This document shows, piece after piece, positions 19,401 to 26,866 of a stretch of 64,000 bases of DNA; the stretch's first letter is position 1; each line of letters begins with the position of its first letter. Source of the stretch: Dinghuibacter silviterrae (GTDB lineage: Bacteria; Bacteroidota; Bacteroidia; Chitinophagales; Chitinophagaceae); NCBI RefSeq assembly GCF_004366355.1, contig NZ_SODV01000001.1:3534001-3598000 (forward strand), in the 5' to 3' direction. Position numbers and translations under genes: made by a program. Under the pieces are notes generated by a model. The model saw only the letters and a list, made by a program, of their open reading frames with translations. It was not told where the DNA came from and did no database searches.

Positions 19401-19776
19401 CCGTCGGAAGCTTTTGCTTTCCGTAACCGATGATCACGACCTCGTTGGTGTCGGGTTTTTCCTTTAGGGCGATGTTATACACCCCCGGTCCTTTTACCTT
19501 GACCACGACGGCGGTGTACCCCACATAGGAAATTTGCAGGAGCGCCCCCGGGTCGACCGCCAGGGAGAATTCACCCAGGCTGTCGGTGACCCTGGCAAGC
19601 TGGGTACCGGCGACCCGCACCGTCGCTCCCTGCAGGGGACTGTCATTCCGGCCCCTGACCGTGCCGTGTACGGTCAGGCGTTCCTGGGCTGTAGCCGATA
19701 AGATTAGGAGTAAAAATAGCAGCAAGAGGTGCCATCGGACGCCGCGCGTCCGCGAAACGATAAGCAGTAGTTTCAT
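16492..19776 (-). CDS. Full-length SusC/RagA TonB-dependent transporter (SusC1)
   Basis: A 1094-residue outer-membrane importer. I chose ATG 19776 (MKLLLIVSRTR, then a hydrophobic signal segment ending SATAQ); the frame opens at a TTG 18 bases earlier. Order of parts: a carboxypeptidase-D-like domain (LTVHGTVRGRNDSPLQGATV, about 35-110), a TonB-box region (DTNEVVIIGYGKQK), a plug with IESISILKDASATAVYGIRG, and a 22-strand barrel ending NIGVNVQF. It is the first gene after the hybrid regulator in the same orientation and is probably the start of the SusC1-D1-C2-D2-DUF1735-enzyme operon. Confidence 0.94.
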   Translation of the reverse strand: MKLLLIVSRTRGVRWHLLLLFLLLILSATAQERLTVHGTVRGRNDSPLQGATVRVAGTQLARVTDSLGEFSLAVDPGALLQISYVGYTAVVVKVKGPGVYNIALKEKPDTNEVVIIGYGKQKLPTVTGAVSSIAGHELVQTPVSNISNMLVGRTSGISAVQASGEPGQNAATIRIRGIATLNGQDPLIVIDGIQQPAEQPYVILNAMDANEIESISILKDASATAVYGIRGANGVVIITTKRGRQNKPQFSVSANQGFTHATSLFQTLDSYHFALLRNEAIANAQAAGDQSFNALIFTQDQLWKFQNNRDYTPDEVNAMTFLTPAQKTALMNSPALYYTSHNYYQDQFGATGLQGQYNMNVSGGTSKVRYFTSLGYFQQNGILSNATYGGADNNPTFQRYNFRSNFDIDVARNFLLSVNIGGQSSINKVPGTDANPGDIGNRYQAIIQNILENSPFSGPGIVDGKLVTGFLGTPGASTNPIGLQGGTGYTPLAQLLTGGSATVYTTTLNTAFTLKHTMNYLAKGLDAHFTVAYDDSYNKGFVRINSIPTYSAMRDPSNPANILYVGGQLSPTTTYDNQGNGAWRKIYLEAAINYNHTFGDHTVSGLVLGNAQRYTANGQADNTPSGLMGLVGRVTYNYKERYLIEGDLGINGTENFAPANRFGYFPAVSAGWIASKESWFPKTDVLTWLKFRGSYGEVGNDQIGGRRYLYLPNTWTTGASGYFFGNSNGSANNPYYSGASESTIGNPNVTWERAKKTNYSADLKFDKNKLSLTGSIFQERRVDILVTSGIIPANYGVSSSAAPPINSGRVTNKGFELEAGWEDQIGKVSYFIKGNYSYARNKIDYMAEAPYPYPWMDQTGYAIGQYKGLLTDGFYNTPEQLANRPYNKFGNQARLGDLRFKDVNGDGVIDDQDEVPIGYPNIPEIAYNLSVGFSFKGFDVSALFIGTAKGSFPQYGYILSTPFAKNVGEVLQSAYDGHWTEQKYQSGQKISYPEISLSGGGPNNAVLSDFWLKSNDFRRLKNMEVGYTFSRSTSLLKRTNIKGVRVYANGNNLATWGSHLIKGIDPEMADTGKNYMGYLYPLTKTYNIGVNVQF

Positions 19777-19814
19777 ATAGCGGTATTTTGGCAATCAATA
19801 GGGATAAAATTAGA

Positions 19815-19889
19815 AGCGCCCCCAGTAAAAGGGGGCGCTCTATTTCATCAAATAAGGGGGGTAAACTGGTAAAATGAGATTACCCCCCT
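19815..19889 (-). terminator. Two nested hairpins between the regulator and the SusC1 operon
   Basis: AGCGCCCCC at 19815-19823 pairs with GGGGGCGCT at 19831-19839 across a 7-base loop. A second pair, AGGGGGGTAA at 19855-19864 and TTACCCCCCT at 19880-19889, lies nearer the regulator stop. On the minus strand the inner hairpin is followed by a T-rich stretch (TTCTAATTTTAT). This would end the regulator transcript and insulate the inducible SusC1 promoter. Only the perfect stems are seen directly; function is inferred. Confidence 0.7.
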
Positions 19890-19904
19890 AGAGGGGCTTT
19901 ATGA

Positions 19905-22900
19905 TTACCTATTGAAGTTCAGGTTCTTGGAAAAAGGAGGCCTGAATTTCCTGACATACTCACTGGGCATCATCCCAAAAAGTTTGGAGAATTGTTCCCT
20001 GAAATACTTCAGGTCGTTGAACCCTGCTTCGAGCGCTGCCTCGCTCACATTTTTGTCCGTATTGATCAACAGCTCCGCCACCCGCCTCAGCCGGATAAAC
20101 CGGATAAAGCCGTTCACCGACTGCCCCGAGACCGCCTTGATTCTTTTATAGAGACCCGAATGGCTCATCCCCATTTCCTGGGCCAGGGTCTTTATCATAA
20201 AGTCGTCGTCGTCGATATGGTCCTGGACCACCCGGATACACCGGTCGATAAATGCTTTATCCTCCTCCGAAATCTTCAGGTTGTTCCGCTGCAGCGTGAC
20301 TTCATTATAAAAGTACCGCTGCAGGTTGTTCCGGTTCTTGAGCAACCCCGCCACCCGCGCCAGCAGTATCTCCTTATCAAAGGGCTTCGTCACATAGTCG
20401 TCCGCGCCCCCCTCCATCCCCTGGAGCTCCGTTTCCTGGGAGGGGCTCCCCGTCAGGAGGATCACCGGGATATGCCCCAGCGCCAGGTCGTCCTTCAAGG
20501 TTTTGCACAGCTCGATCCCCGACACCGGTTGCATCATGATGTCCGTGATGACGATGTCGGGCTGGCGAAGGCGTGCGAGTTCCAGGCCCTCTTCGCCGTT
20601 CGCGGCCTGGTAGACTGTATACCGGTCCGCGAAGATTTGCGCGACGTATTGGCGCATGGAGTCGTTGTCGTCGATGATCAGGATGGAGGTGCCCACCGGG
20701 CGGGGGCCGAGGGCCCCGGCTGGGGCTTCGCCCGCCGCCTGCCCCGCGCCCGCGCGCCCACCGCTGCCTGCCGGGTCGGGCCCCGCGCGCCGGGAGCCGC
20801 CCGCCAACGGTCCAGTGTCCTCGCCCTCCGGGTCGCCTTCCCCGGCGAGCTCCTCCAGGATCACCGGTTTATCGCCGCCCATCTCAAACACAGGCTCCGC
20901 GCCGAAGTGGCGCTTCCCCTTCCGAAGGCTCACGGCAAACGTAGTCCCCGCGCCGGGCGCACTCTCGTAAGAGACCTTCCCCCCGTGGCTCTTGACAAAT
21001 TGTTTGACCAGGTAAAGCCCGATACCGAAGCCCGTGGCATGTCCGCTGGCCTGGTAGAACTTTTCGAACAGCTTGTCGCCGGTGCCGGGCGGGACGCCTT
21101 TGCCGGTGTCCGAGACCGTTATGTCGACGGTGTCCGCCGTTTCAAAAAGCCGGAAGTGGACGCGGCCGCCGGGGGGTGTATATTTTAAGGCGTTGGAAAG
21201 CAGGTTGTAGAACACGATCTCCATCTTTTCCCGGTCGACATAGACCTCCGGGTCGGTGTCGCCCCCGTCAAAGGTATAGTCGATCTGTTCCGCCCGGGCC
21301 TTTTGCAGGAAGGCGAGGTAGACCTCGCGGCAAAGTTCCTGGATGTGGACCTTACCGATCTTTAGCCGGTCCGCGCCGCTTTCTGCCTTACGGAAAAGCA
21401 ACAACTGATCCACCAGGCTAAGCAACCGTCGGGCGTTCCGGAACACCAGCCGGATTTCCTGGTTTTCCCCCTTATCCTGGTGAAGAATGTCCTTGAGCGG
21501 GTTGATGATCAGCGTGAGGGGTGTCCGGAACTCGTGCGAAATACTGGTAAAAAAAGAAAGGCGTTTTTCATTGATCTCCTTTTCCTTTTCCAACTGCGCC
21601 TGTCGCAACCGGTACCGGCGGTAAAAATACACCAGCGTTGCCGCCAGCAACGCGTACAGGATATAGGCCCAGACGCTGCGGTACCAAGGCGGCAGGACCC
21701 GGATGTCGAGGGTGGTTTCCTCTGGGTTCCAAACGCCTTCGGCATTGGTGGACCGTATCCGTAACCGGTAGCTTCCCTCGCTGAGGTTGGTATAGTTGGC
21801 CGTGCGCACGTTCCGGGTATAGTTCCAGGTTTTGTCCCAGCCCTCCAGGAGGTAGGCATAAGAGACATTGGCCGGGGCGGAATATTCCAGGGCGGCAAAG
21901 TCGAACGACAAGACCGCCTTATTATATGGAATGCGTAACGCACCTGTATACGGCTGGTTGTCGACCCGAAGCCCCGTGATCCGGAGCGGGGGCATATAGT
22001 TCCTTGGCCGGATCGAGTCCGGGTAGAAAATATTAAACCCCTTGATCCCCCCGAAGGCGAGCTCCCCCGTTTGCAGCCGCAGGGCCGCGCTGTACAGGAA
22101 CTGGTTGCTTTGCAGCCCGTCTCCCTGGTAGAAATTCTTAAAGACTTTATGGCCGGGGTCGAAACGCGACAACCCGTTAAAGGTCGACAACCACAGGAAG
22201 CCATGGTCGTCTTCCAGGATATTCAGCACCGAATTGTTACAAAGCCCGTCGGCGTCGGCGTATTGTGTGACCACCTTTCCCGAGTCCCGGTCGAACAGCA
22301 ACAAACCGCCCCCCTCGGTGCCCAGCCAAAACCGGCCCTTATGGTCCTCGTACAACGCCCGGATGGGTTTGCCTATGTCGTAGGTCGTGTGCTGCCGGCC
22401 CGACTTGTCTATCTTGAAAAGTTCGCGCGAGTTGCCGCCCCATAGCGTCCCCTTCCGGTCCTCACTGAGAGAAATCAGGTCGTTGTAGGCCTGGTCGAAC
22501 ACCACGAAGCGGTTCTTCGCCCGGTCGAGCCGGTACAACCGCCCGTTCTCAAAAGTCGACGCCCAAAGGTTGCCATCCCGGTCCTCATACACCACCCAGA
22601 CGTTTTTATTTTCCTCCTCCGTCTGGTCGTTGATACACGCGTAGTGCGTACACCGTCCCGTGGCAGGGTCAAACCGGTTGACGCCGCCCCCGAACGTACC
22701 CACCCAGACCGCGTGCTGCCGGTCCTCGCAGATAGAGGTGATTGAATTGTTGCTGAGACCGCCGTTTGCGCGATGGTAGTTGGTGAATTTGTTTTTCGCC
22801 CTATCCCAAATGCTCATCCCCCCACCGTCGGTCCCAATCCACAAACGATGGTCCCCGTCTTCAAAGAAGGCCGACACGAAATTATTGATGAGGCTGTTCG

Positions 22901-23912
22901 GGTTGAGCGGGTCGTGGCTCACCGTCCGGAAACGGTTTTGCTGCCCGTCCAACAGGTCGACCCCGCCTTTCAGTGTGCCGATCCAATACCGCGACTCCTT
23001 ATCCTGGTAAATCGCGTACACCGACTCGCTCGTCAGGTTATACTTCCCTTCGCCCGGCAAGAGGAACTCCATGGTATTCGTACGGGTGTCGAGGATGTCC
23101 ATGCCGCCGCCCTCGGTGCCGATCCACAATTTGCGCTCGTGGTCCATCGCCACGCAACAGACGTTGGTCGAGCTCATCTGTACATTCACGTGTTCGATCG
23201 CGCCGGTAGCGATCGTGTACCGGTATACGCCGTTCAGCGTCCCCATCCACAGGTTTCCGTCTTCGTCCGCCGTCATGCAATTGACCGACTTCAAACCGGC
23301 GCTCACGAGTTGCAGCGCGCCCTTTTCATACCGGCAAAGCCCTGCTCCCTGGACAAATACCCACACGCGCTCCGCCGGGTCGATGACGATCGACGGAACA
23401 TAATAGCCGGTCCGTTCCGCAAACGGCAACTGGTGCGCCGCGTCCTCGCCCGCCCGCCGCACGTGCAGGCCCCAGCCATTGGTCCCGATAAAGACGTCCC
23501 CCGTTTTATCGATCTTCAGCGCCGTTACATTGAAATTGACCAGCCAGCGCTCGCGGCTCTTATAGGCGTAATAGGCCGCGGTGCTGAACTTCCCCGTGGC
23601 GGGGTTGTAGATACCGATCCCCTGGCCCGTGCCGACCCAGATGTTCCCCTGCGGGTCCTCGTCGATGGCATAGATATAATTGTAAGGAAGGGAACCCCCG
23701 TCGTTCAACTTGTTACGGAACACCGTGAATTCGTACCCGTCATACCGGCTCAAACCGTCATACGTCCCAAACCACATGAAACCCAGGTGGTCCTGGAAAA
23801 TGCACCGCACCGAGTTGTTCGACAACCCCCTTTCGATCCCGAGGTGTTGCACCGGCACAGTAGGGTCCGCCGCCAGACGGAGACTCAAAAACAAAAGGGG
23901 CCAAAAACGCAT
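19905..23912 (-). CDS. Hybrid two-component system sensor/regulator (HTCS) of the glycan locus
   Basis: A 1335-residue inner-membrane one-protein two-component system. It has a signal peptide, then about 14 periplasmic propeller repeats (GLSNNSVRCIFQDHLGFMWF-type, about 25-680). Then come a Y_Y_Y domain (about 690-750) and a membrane helix (about 757-775, WAYILYALLAATLVYFYRRY). The HisKA domain carries His793 in SISHEFRTPL, followed by an HATPase with FYNLLSNALKYTPPGG and VSDTGKGVPPG. A receiver carries Asp1124 in ITDIMM, and an AraC-type HTH ends the protein (about 1235-1330). Between kinase and receiver is an unusual Gly/Ala/Pro-rich linker (about 1020-1075). It likely senses an oligosaccharide released in the periplasm and activates the SusC1 operon just downstream. 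Confidence 0.95.
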   Translation of the reverse strand: MRFWPLLFLSLRLAADPTVPVQHLGIERGLSNNSVRCIFQDHLGFMWFGTYDGLSRYDGYEFTVFRNKLNDGGSLPYNYIYAIDEDPQGNIWVGTGQGIGIYNPATGKFSTAAYYAYKSRERWLVNFNVTALKIDKTGDVFIGTNGWGLHVRRAGEDAAHQLPFAERTGYYVPSIVIDPAERVWVFVQGAGLCRYEKGALQLVSAGLKSVNCMTADEDGNLWMGTLNGVYRYTIATGAIEHVNVQMSSTNVCCVAMDHERKLWIGTEGGGMDILDTRTNTMEFLLPGEGKYNLTSESVYAIYQDKESRYWIGTLKGGVDLLDGQQNRFRTVSHDPLNPNSLINNFVSAFFEDGDHRLWIGTDGGGMSIWDRAKNKFTNYHRANGGLSNNSITSICEDRQHAVWVGTFGGGVNRFDPATGRCTHYACINDQTEEENKNVWVVYEDRDGNLWASTFENGRLYRLDRAKNRFVVFDQAYNDLISLSEDRKGTLWGGNSRELFKIDKSGRQHTTYDIGKPIRALYEDHKGRFWLGTEGGGLLLFDRDSGKVVTQYADADGLCNNSVLNILEDDHGFLWLSTFNGLSRFDPGHKVFKNFYQGDGLQSNQFLYSAALRLQTGELAFGGIKGFNIFYPDSIRPRNYMPPLRITGLRVDNQPYTGALRIPYNKAVLSFDFAALEYSAPANVSYAYLLEGWDKTWNYTRNVRTANYTNLSEGSYRLRIRSTNAEGVWNPEETTLDIRVLPPWYRSVWAYILYALLAATLVYFYRRYRLRQAQLEKEKEINEKRLSFFTSISHEFRTPLTLIINPLKDILHQDKGENQEIRLVFRNARRLLSLVDQLLLFRKAESGADRLKIGKVHIQELCREVYLAFLQKARAEQIDYTFDGGDTDPEVYVDREKMEIVFYNLLSNALKYTPPGGRVHFRLFETADTVDITVSDTGKGVPPGTGDKLFEKFYQASGHATGFGIGLYLVKQFVKSHGGKVSYESAPGAGTTFAVSLRKGKRHFGAEPVFEMGGDKPVILEELAGEGDPEGEDTGPLAGGSRRAGPDPAGSGGRAGAGQAAGEAPAGALGPRPVGTSILIIDDNDSMRQYVAQIFADRYTVYQAANGEEGLELARLRQPDIVITDIMMQPVSGIELCKTLKDDLALGHIPVILLTGSPSQETELQGMEGGADDYVTKPFDKEILLARVAGLLKNRNNLQRYFYNEVTLQRNNLKISEEDKAFIDRCIRVVQDHIDDDDFMIKTLAQEMGMSHSGLYKRIKAVSGQSVNGFIRFIRLRRVAELLINTDKNVSEAALEAGFNDLKYFREQFSKLFGMMPSEYVRKFRPPFSKNLNFNR

Positions 23913-23916
23913 TTGT

Positions 23917-23945
23917 CAAAATTAGTACTTTAGTGCATGCTTCAA
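23917..23945 (-). promoter_or_regulatory. Bacteroidota-type promoter of the HTCS gene
   Basis: On the minus strand there is a TTG (23945-23943), an 18-base spacer and a perfect TAATTTTG (23924-23917). Four bases then follow before the regulator ATG at 23912. This matches the TTG-N17-23-TAnnTTTG sigma consensus of the phylum. The geometry puts transcription start at or next to the ATG, so the mRNA would be leaderless or nearly so. The -33 element lies inside the first codons of the divergent gene. Confidence 0.65.
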
Positions 23946-24572
23946 AACCGCGTCGACCCCCTGGGCAGTATTATCACCACGCCCGCCCGCGGCGCCTGGA
24001 TGGGCAACCGCGGTCTGATACACGATGACCATCGCCACATCGAGCGCCCCTTCCGCCTGAAGGCGTGGCTCATTTGCCTCCTCCAGTTCAAGGACCGGCA
24101 CCGCGAAGTCATGACCCCCCGCCGGTATACGGAGCTGTTTTTCCTTGATGAAGCCACCGCATTCTCCGCGGGCCACCGGCCCTGCTTTGAGTGCCGGCGC
24201 CCGGACTACGAGCGGTTTAAAGCCTGTTGGATGGCCGGCAATCCCGGCTATGGTTTCGACGCCCGCACGTCCATCGCTTCCATCGACGCGGTGCTTCATG
24301 CCGAGCGGATCGACAAGCGCGGCTTTAAGGTGTTGCACACCGAGCCGCTTGCCTCGTTGCCGGACGGGACGTTCATTCTTTTTCACGAGCAGCCGTTTTT
24401 GCTCTCTGGTGGGCGTCTTTTTCCCTGGTCGCCGTTTGGATACGGCGAGGCCGTGGGGCTTCCGTCCGTTTTTGAGGTCATTGTGCTGACGCCGGCGTCG
24501 ACTGTCAATGCCTTCCGGGCGGGGTACGTGCCGCAAACTGCACCGCTGGCTACATGGCCCCCAACTGTTTAA
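23937..24572 (+). CDS. Orphan protein with an Ada-like CxxC knuckle
   Basis: 211 residues, function not recognised. The central stretch FFLDEATAFSAGHRPCFECR resembles the second half of the Ada/MGMT zinc-binding domain (pattern AGxRPCxxC). The first Cys pair of that domain is not visible. There is no signal peptide or membrane segment. A C-terminal half with FHEQPFLLSGGRLFPWSPFGYG looks beta-rich. The start ATG is 24 bases from the divergent HTCS start, with TACTTTAG ending 3 bases before it as a possible -7 element. The 3' end overlaps the converging DUF2911 gene by 23 bases. Confidence 0.7.
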   Translation: MLQNRVDPLGSIITTPARGAWMGNRGLIHDDHRHIERPFRLKAWLICLLQFKDRHREVMTPRRYTELFFLDEATAFSAGHRPCFECRRPDYERFKACWMAGNPGYGFDARTSIASIDAVLHAERIDKRGFKVLHTEPLASLPDGTFILFHEQPFLLSGGRLFPWSPFGYGEAVGLPSVFEVIVLTPASTVNAFRAGYVPQTAPLATWPPTV

Positions 24573-25623
24573 GATACTTCTCCGAATTCGCCTTCGTCGC
24601 CGCCGGCGGATTCATGCTCAGCGACTTTTTAAAGTTCAGGATGGCGTTCTTCATGTCGCCCTTTAGCGCATACGCCTCGCCCAGGCTGTCAAAGACATTG
24701 GCGCTGGTGGGATGGCGCTGGGTATTGAGGACAAAGACCTCGATCGCCCGGTCCTGCTGGTTTTGTTGGAGCAACTGGTAGCCGTAGTTGTTGAGTTCGT
24801 TTTCGCTCCCGAGCTTGAGGGCGTCCTGCATCGCTGCGTCCGCATCGGGGGTTTTGCCCATGGCCCTGAGCACACCCGCTTTTGTATTGAGGTCGGTAAA
24901 ATTGGGTTCGATGGCGACCGCCTGGTTGACCCAGGTGAGCGCCTGGTCAAGGGCGATTTTGTTCGCCAGCGCATACGCCGCCGCACTGGCGTAGCCCTGC
25001 CAGCCAAAACCGGTGGGGCCTTTGAGCTCGGCCGCCGCATTGGCCATCACGATGTCGTCCACGGCAAACTCGATCTTCACGGGGAACTGTACTTTTTCCC
25101 AGTTAAGCACAAGCTCGGCCGAGGTCTTGGTGATGTCCTGGAAGTCATAGGTGAGCATTTCCGTCATCGGGATGGCGCGCAGGTTGATCTTTGCCCGCAT
25201 CTGGTCCTTGGCGGGATCATACCAGAAGCTTCCCCAGGAACGGTAGTCTTTCGAGAGGATGACTTCGCCCGTCTGGTCCTGATTGATGGTAAAAAAAAGG
25301 CCATAGTCACCCGCGGGCACCGCCTGCCCCTCAACGGTGGCCGCGTGCGTCAGGTGCAGGACGGTGTTTTCGTTGGCGCCCGCCCGCCAGGGGGCGTCGT
25401 TCCCCGCGCCAAAACCTTGTTTGTTCCAACCATAGGGGACCAGGCCACCCCAGATCGCCCGGCCTTTGACCGAGGGGCGGGAGTAGTCGACGGTGACTTT
25501 GGAGATCCCGATGGTTTGGGTGACGGACGCCGCGGGGCTGGGGCGGGGCGTCGTGACGGGTTGCGCCTGGAGCGTCAGGCTGGCGAAAGCCAGTGCCAGC
25601 GTGGTCACATAGTTAATAGGCAT
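24550..25623 (-). CDS. Exported DUF2911 protein with C-terminal TPR repeats
   Basis: 357 residues. I chose ATG 25623 (MPINYVTTLALAFASLTLQAQ, a signal peptide); the frame opens two codons earlier at TTG. Residues about 30-175 are DUF2911: ITVDYSRPSVKGR-like start (here VTVDYSRPSVKGRAIWGGLV), WRAGANENTVLHL, and VPAGDYGLFFTIN. The C-terminal part (about 215-357) carries TPR-type helices such as ANVFDSLGEAYALKGDMKNA. DUF2911 proteins are common and uncharacterised in this phylum, and are presumably periplasmic scaffolds. Confidence 0.88.
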   Translation of the reverse strand: MPINYVTTLALAFASLTLQAQPVTTPRPSPAASVTQTIGISKVTVDYSRPSVKGRAIWGGLVPYGWNKQGFGAGNDAPWRAGANENTVLHLTHAATVEGQAVPAGDYGLFFTINQDQTGEVILSKDYRSWGSFWYDPAKDQMRAKINLRAIPMTEMLTYDFQDITKTSAELVLNWEKVQFPVKIEFAVDDIVMANAAAELKGPTGFGWQGYASAAAYALANKIALDQALTWVNQAVAIEPNFTDLNTKAGVLRAMGKTPDADAAMQDALKLGSENELNNYGYQLLQQNQQDRAIEVFVLNTQRHPTSANVFDSLGEAYALKGDMKNAILNFKKSLSMNPPAATKANSEKYLKQLGAM

Positions 25624-25689
25624 AAGCAATCGGTTTTGATTAAATTACAAAGCGCCGCTGGCATTTACCACCCTTTTACGCCAGCGGCA

Positions 25690-26053
25690 GCACGCCTGTA
25701 GCAAACTTATCATGTTTTGCCGAGGCCCAGGCGACACTCCTGGAAAACATCCTGTACGAAGGCGCCTTTCCCCTCGTCCTGGGCGGAGATTGCAGCATCC
25801 TGATCGGGAATACGACCCCGCCTATGTGGCCGCCATACAGGGATCGGGCATCCGCTACACCGACCTCCGCCGCTTGCGGGAAACCGGGATCGTCTCCTGC
25901 GTGTCCGGTTTTCTACAAATGGCGAAGGCCCTCGATGGTTTTTGGATACACCTCGACGTGGATGTCCTGGACGACCGGATCATGCCTGCCGTGGATAGCC
26001 GGCAGGAGGATGGATTGAGTTACGCCGAGCTCTCCGGGATCCTGGGACCGCTA
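25690..26053 (+). pseudogene. Arginase/agmatinase-family gene remnant
   Basis: Two fragments of a ureohydrolase in different frames. The first reads ATLLENILYEGAFPLVLGGD followed by CSILIGN. The second reads REYDPAYVAAIQGSGIRYTD and later HLDVDVLDDRIMPAVDSRQE, which contains the metal-binding DVDVLD signature. The roughly 50 residues that normally separate them, including the DGHxDF metal motif, are missing, and the frame shifts at 25805-25811. The N-terminal third and the C-terminus are also absent; the 3' end abuts the stop of the converging FGE-like gene. It cannot encode a working enzyme. Confidence 0.8.
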
Positions 26054-26866
26054 CTGGCGCACCACGCGGAACCCCTGATTGCTAAAAGACGCGTGCACAT
26101 TGACCTGGCCGATGTCGTACGAATTGAAGGAGTGACACGAGGCTGCACTGCACCACCACGAACCGCCGCGGGCGTGGGCGAGGCTGTTGGACTCTTTGGG
26201 CGACAACTTGCCCGTGCAGAATTCAAAGACGTTCCCGTACATATCGTACAACCCCCAGGGATTGGGTTTGAAGCGCCCAACCGGGGACGTGTACATGTAC
26301 CCGTCCGTATAATCCGCCTTGAGGTGGTCGTGCCCATGCCAGACGTTGGCGTATTCGCCGATCTTCCGATCGTCGCTTCCAAAGAAGTAGTCGGTGGTCG
26401 TGCCCGCCCGGCACGCGATCTCCCACTCTTCGAGGGTGGGCAGGCGGACGTGTGCCCACGCGCAATACGCTTGTACGTCCCGGAAACTGATGCTGGTCAC
26501 AGGATGATTCATCTTGTGGTCGATCCCGCCCCGGCTGCGGCCGTTGGGCCAGCGCCAGCAGGCCGTGCTGTCCTGTATCCAGCGGAATTCCGCCAGCCCC
26601 GGCCGGAAAACCATGGCGTTGTGGTGCTTTTCGGCGTCGGTGACGTAACCCGTGGCCTTTACAAAGGCCGCGAACGCGCGGTTCGTCGTTTCGTATATGG
26701 CGATGCGGAAACTGTCGATGGTGACGGTCCGCAAGGGGTTGCGGAGGCTGCCTTCTTTGCCGACCTGGTAGCGGCCGGCGGGGACAAGGACGAAGCGCTG
26801 CGCTTGCGCCGAAACGGCGGTTGCAACGAACGTGACCAGCAGCCATTTACTTCTTGGGAAGCCCAT
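26051..26866 (-). CDS. Exported formylglycine-generating-enzyme-like (SUMF1) domain protein
   Basis: 271 residues with a signal peptide (WLLVTFVATAVSAQAQ). The FGE-sulfatase fold is recognisable from FVLVPAGRYQVGKEGSLRNP, IAIYETTNRAFAAFVKATGY, HPVTSISFRDVQAYCAWAHV, RLPTLEEWEIACRAG, NPWGLYDMYGNVFEF and the terminal ARGGSWW...GFRVVRQ. The paired copper-binding cysteines of true sulfatase-activating enzymes are not obvious (there are Cys in SAASCHS), and no sulfatase gene is nearby. A binding or accessory role, as in gliding-associated homologues, is therefore as likely. The start overlaps the upstream lipoprotein gene by 20 bases. Confidence 0.85.
   Translation of the reverse strand: MGFPRSKWLLVTFVATAVSAQAQRFVLVPAGRYQVGKEGSLRNPLRTVTIDSFRIAIYETTNRAFAAFVKATGYVTDAEKHHNAMVFRPGLAEFRWIQDSTACWRWPNGRSRGGIDHKMNHPVTSISFRDVQAYCAWAHVRLPTLEEWEIACRAGTTTDYFFGSDDRKIGEYANVWHGHDHLKADYTDGYMYTSPVGRFKPNPWGLYDMYGNVFEFCTGKLSPKESNSLAHARGGSWWCSAASCHSFNSYDIGQVNVHASFSNQGFRVVRQ

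Noticed and set aside
26051-26866. Sulfatase-maturing formylglycine enzyme
   Set aside because: The fold fits, but the paired catalytic cysteines are not evident and no sulfatase lies near, so I kept the call at the domain level.
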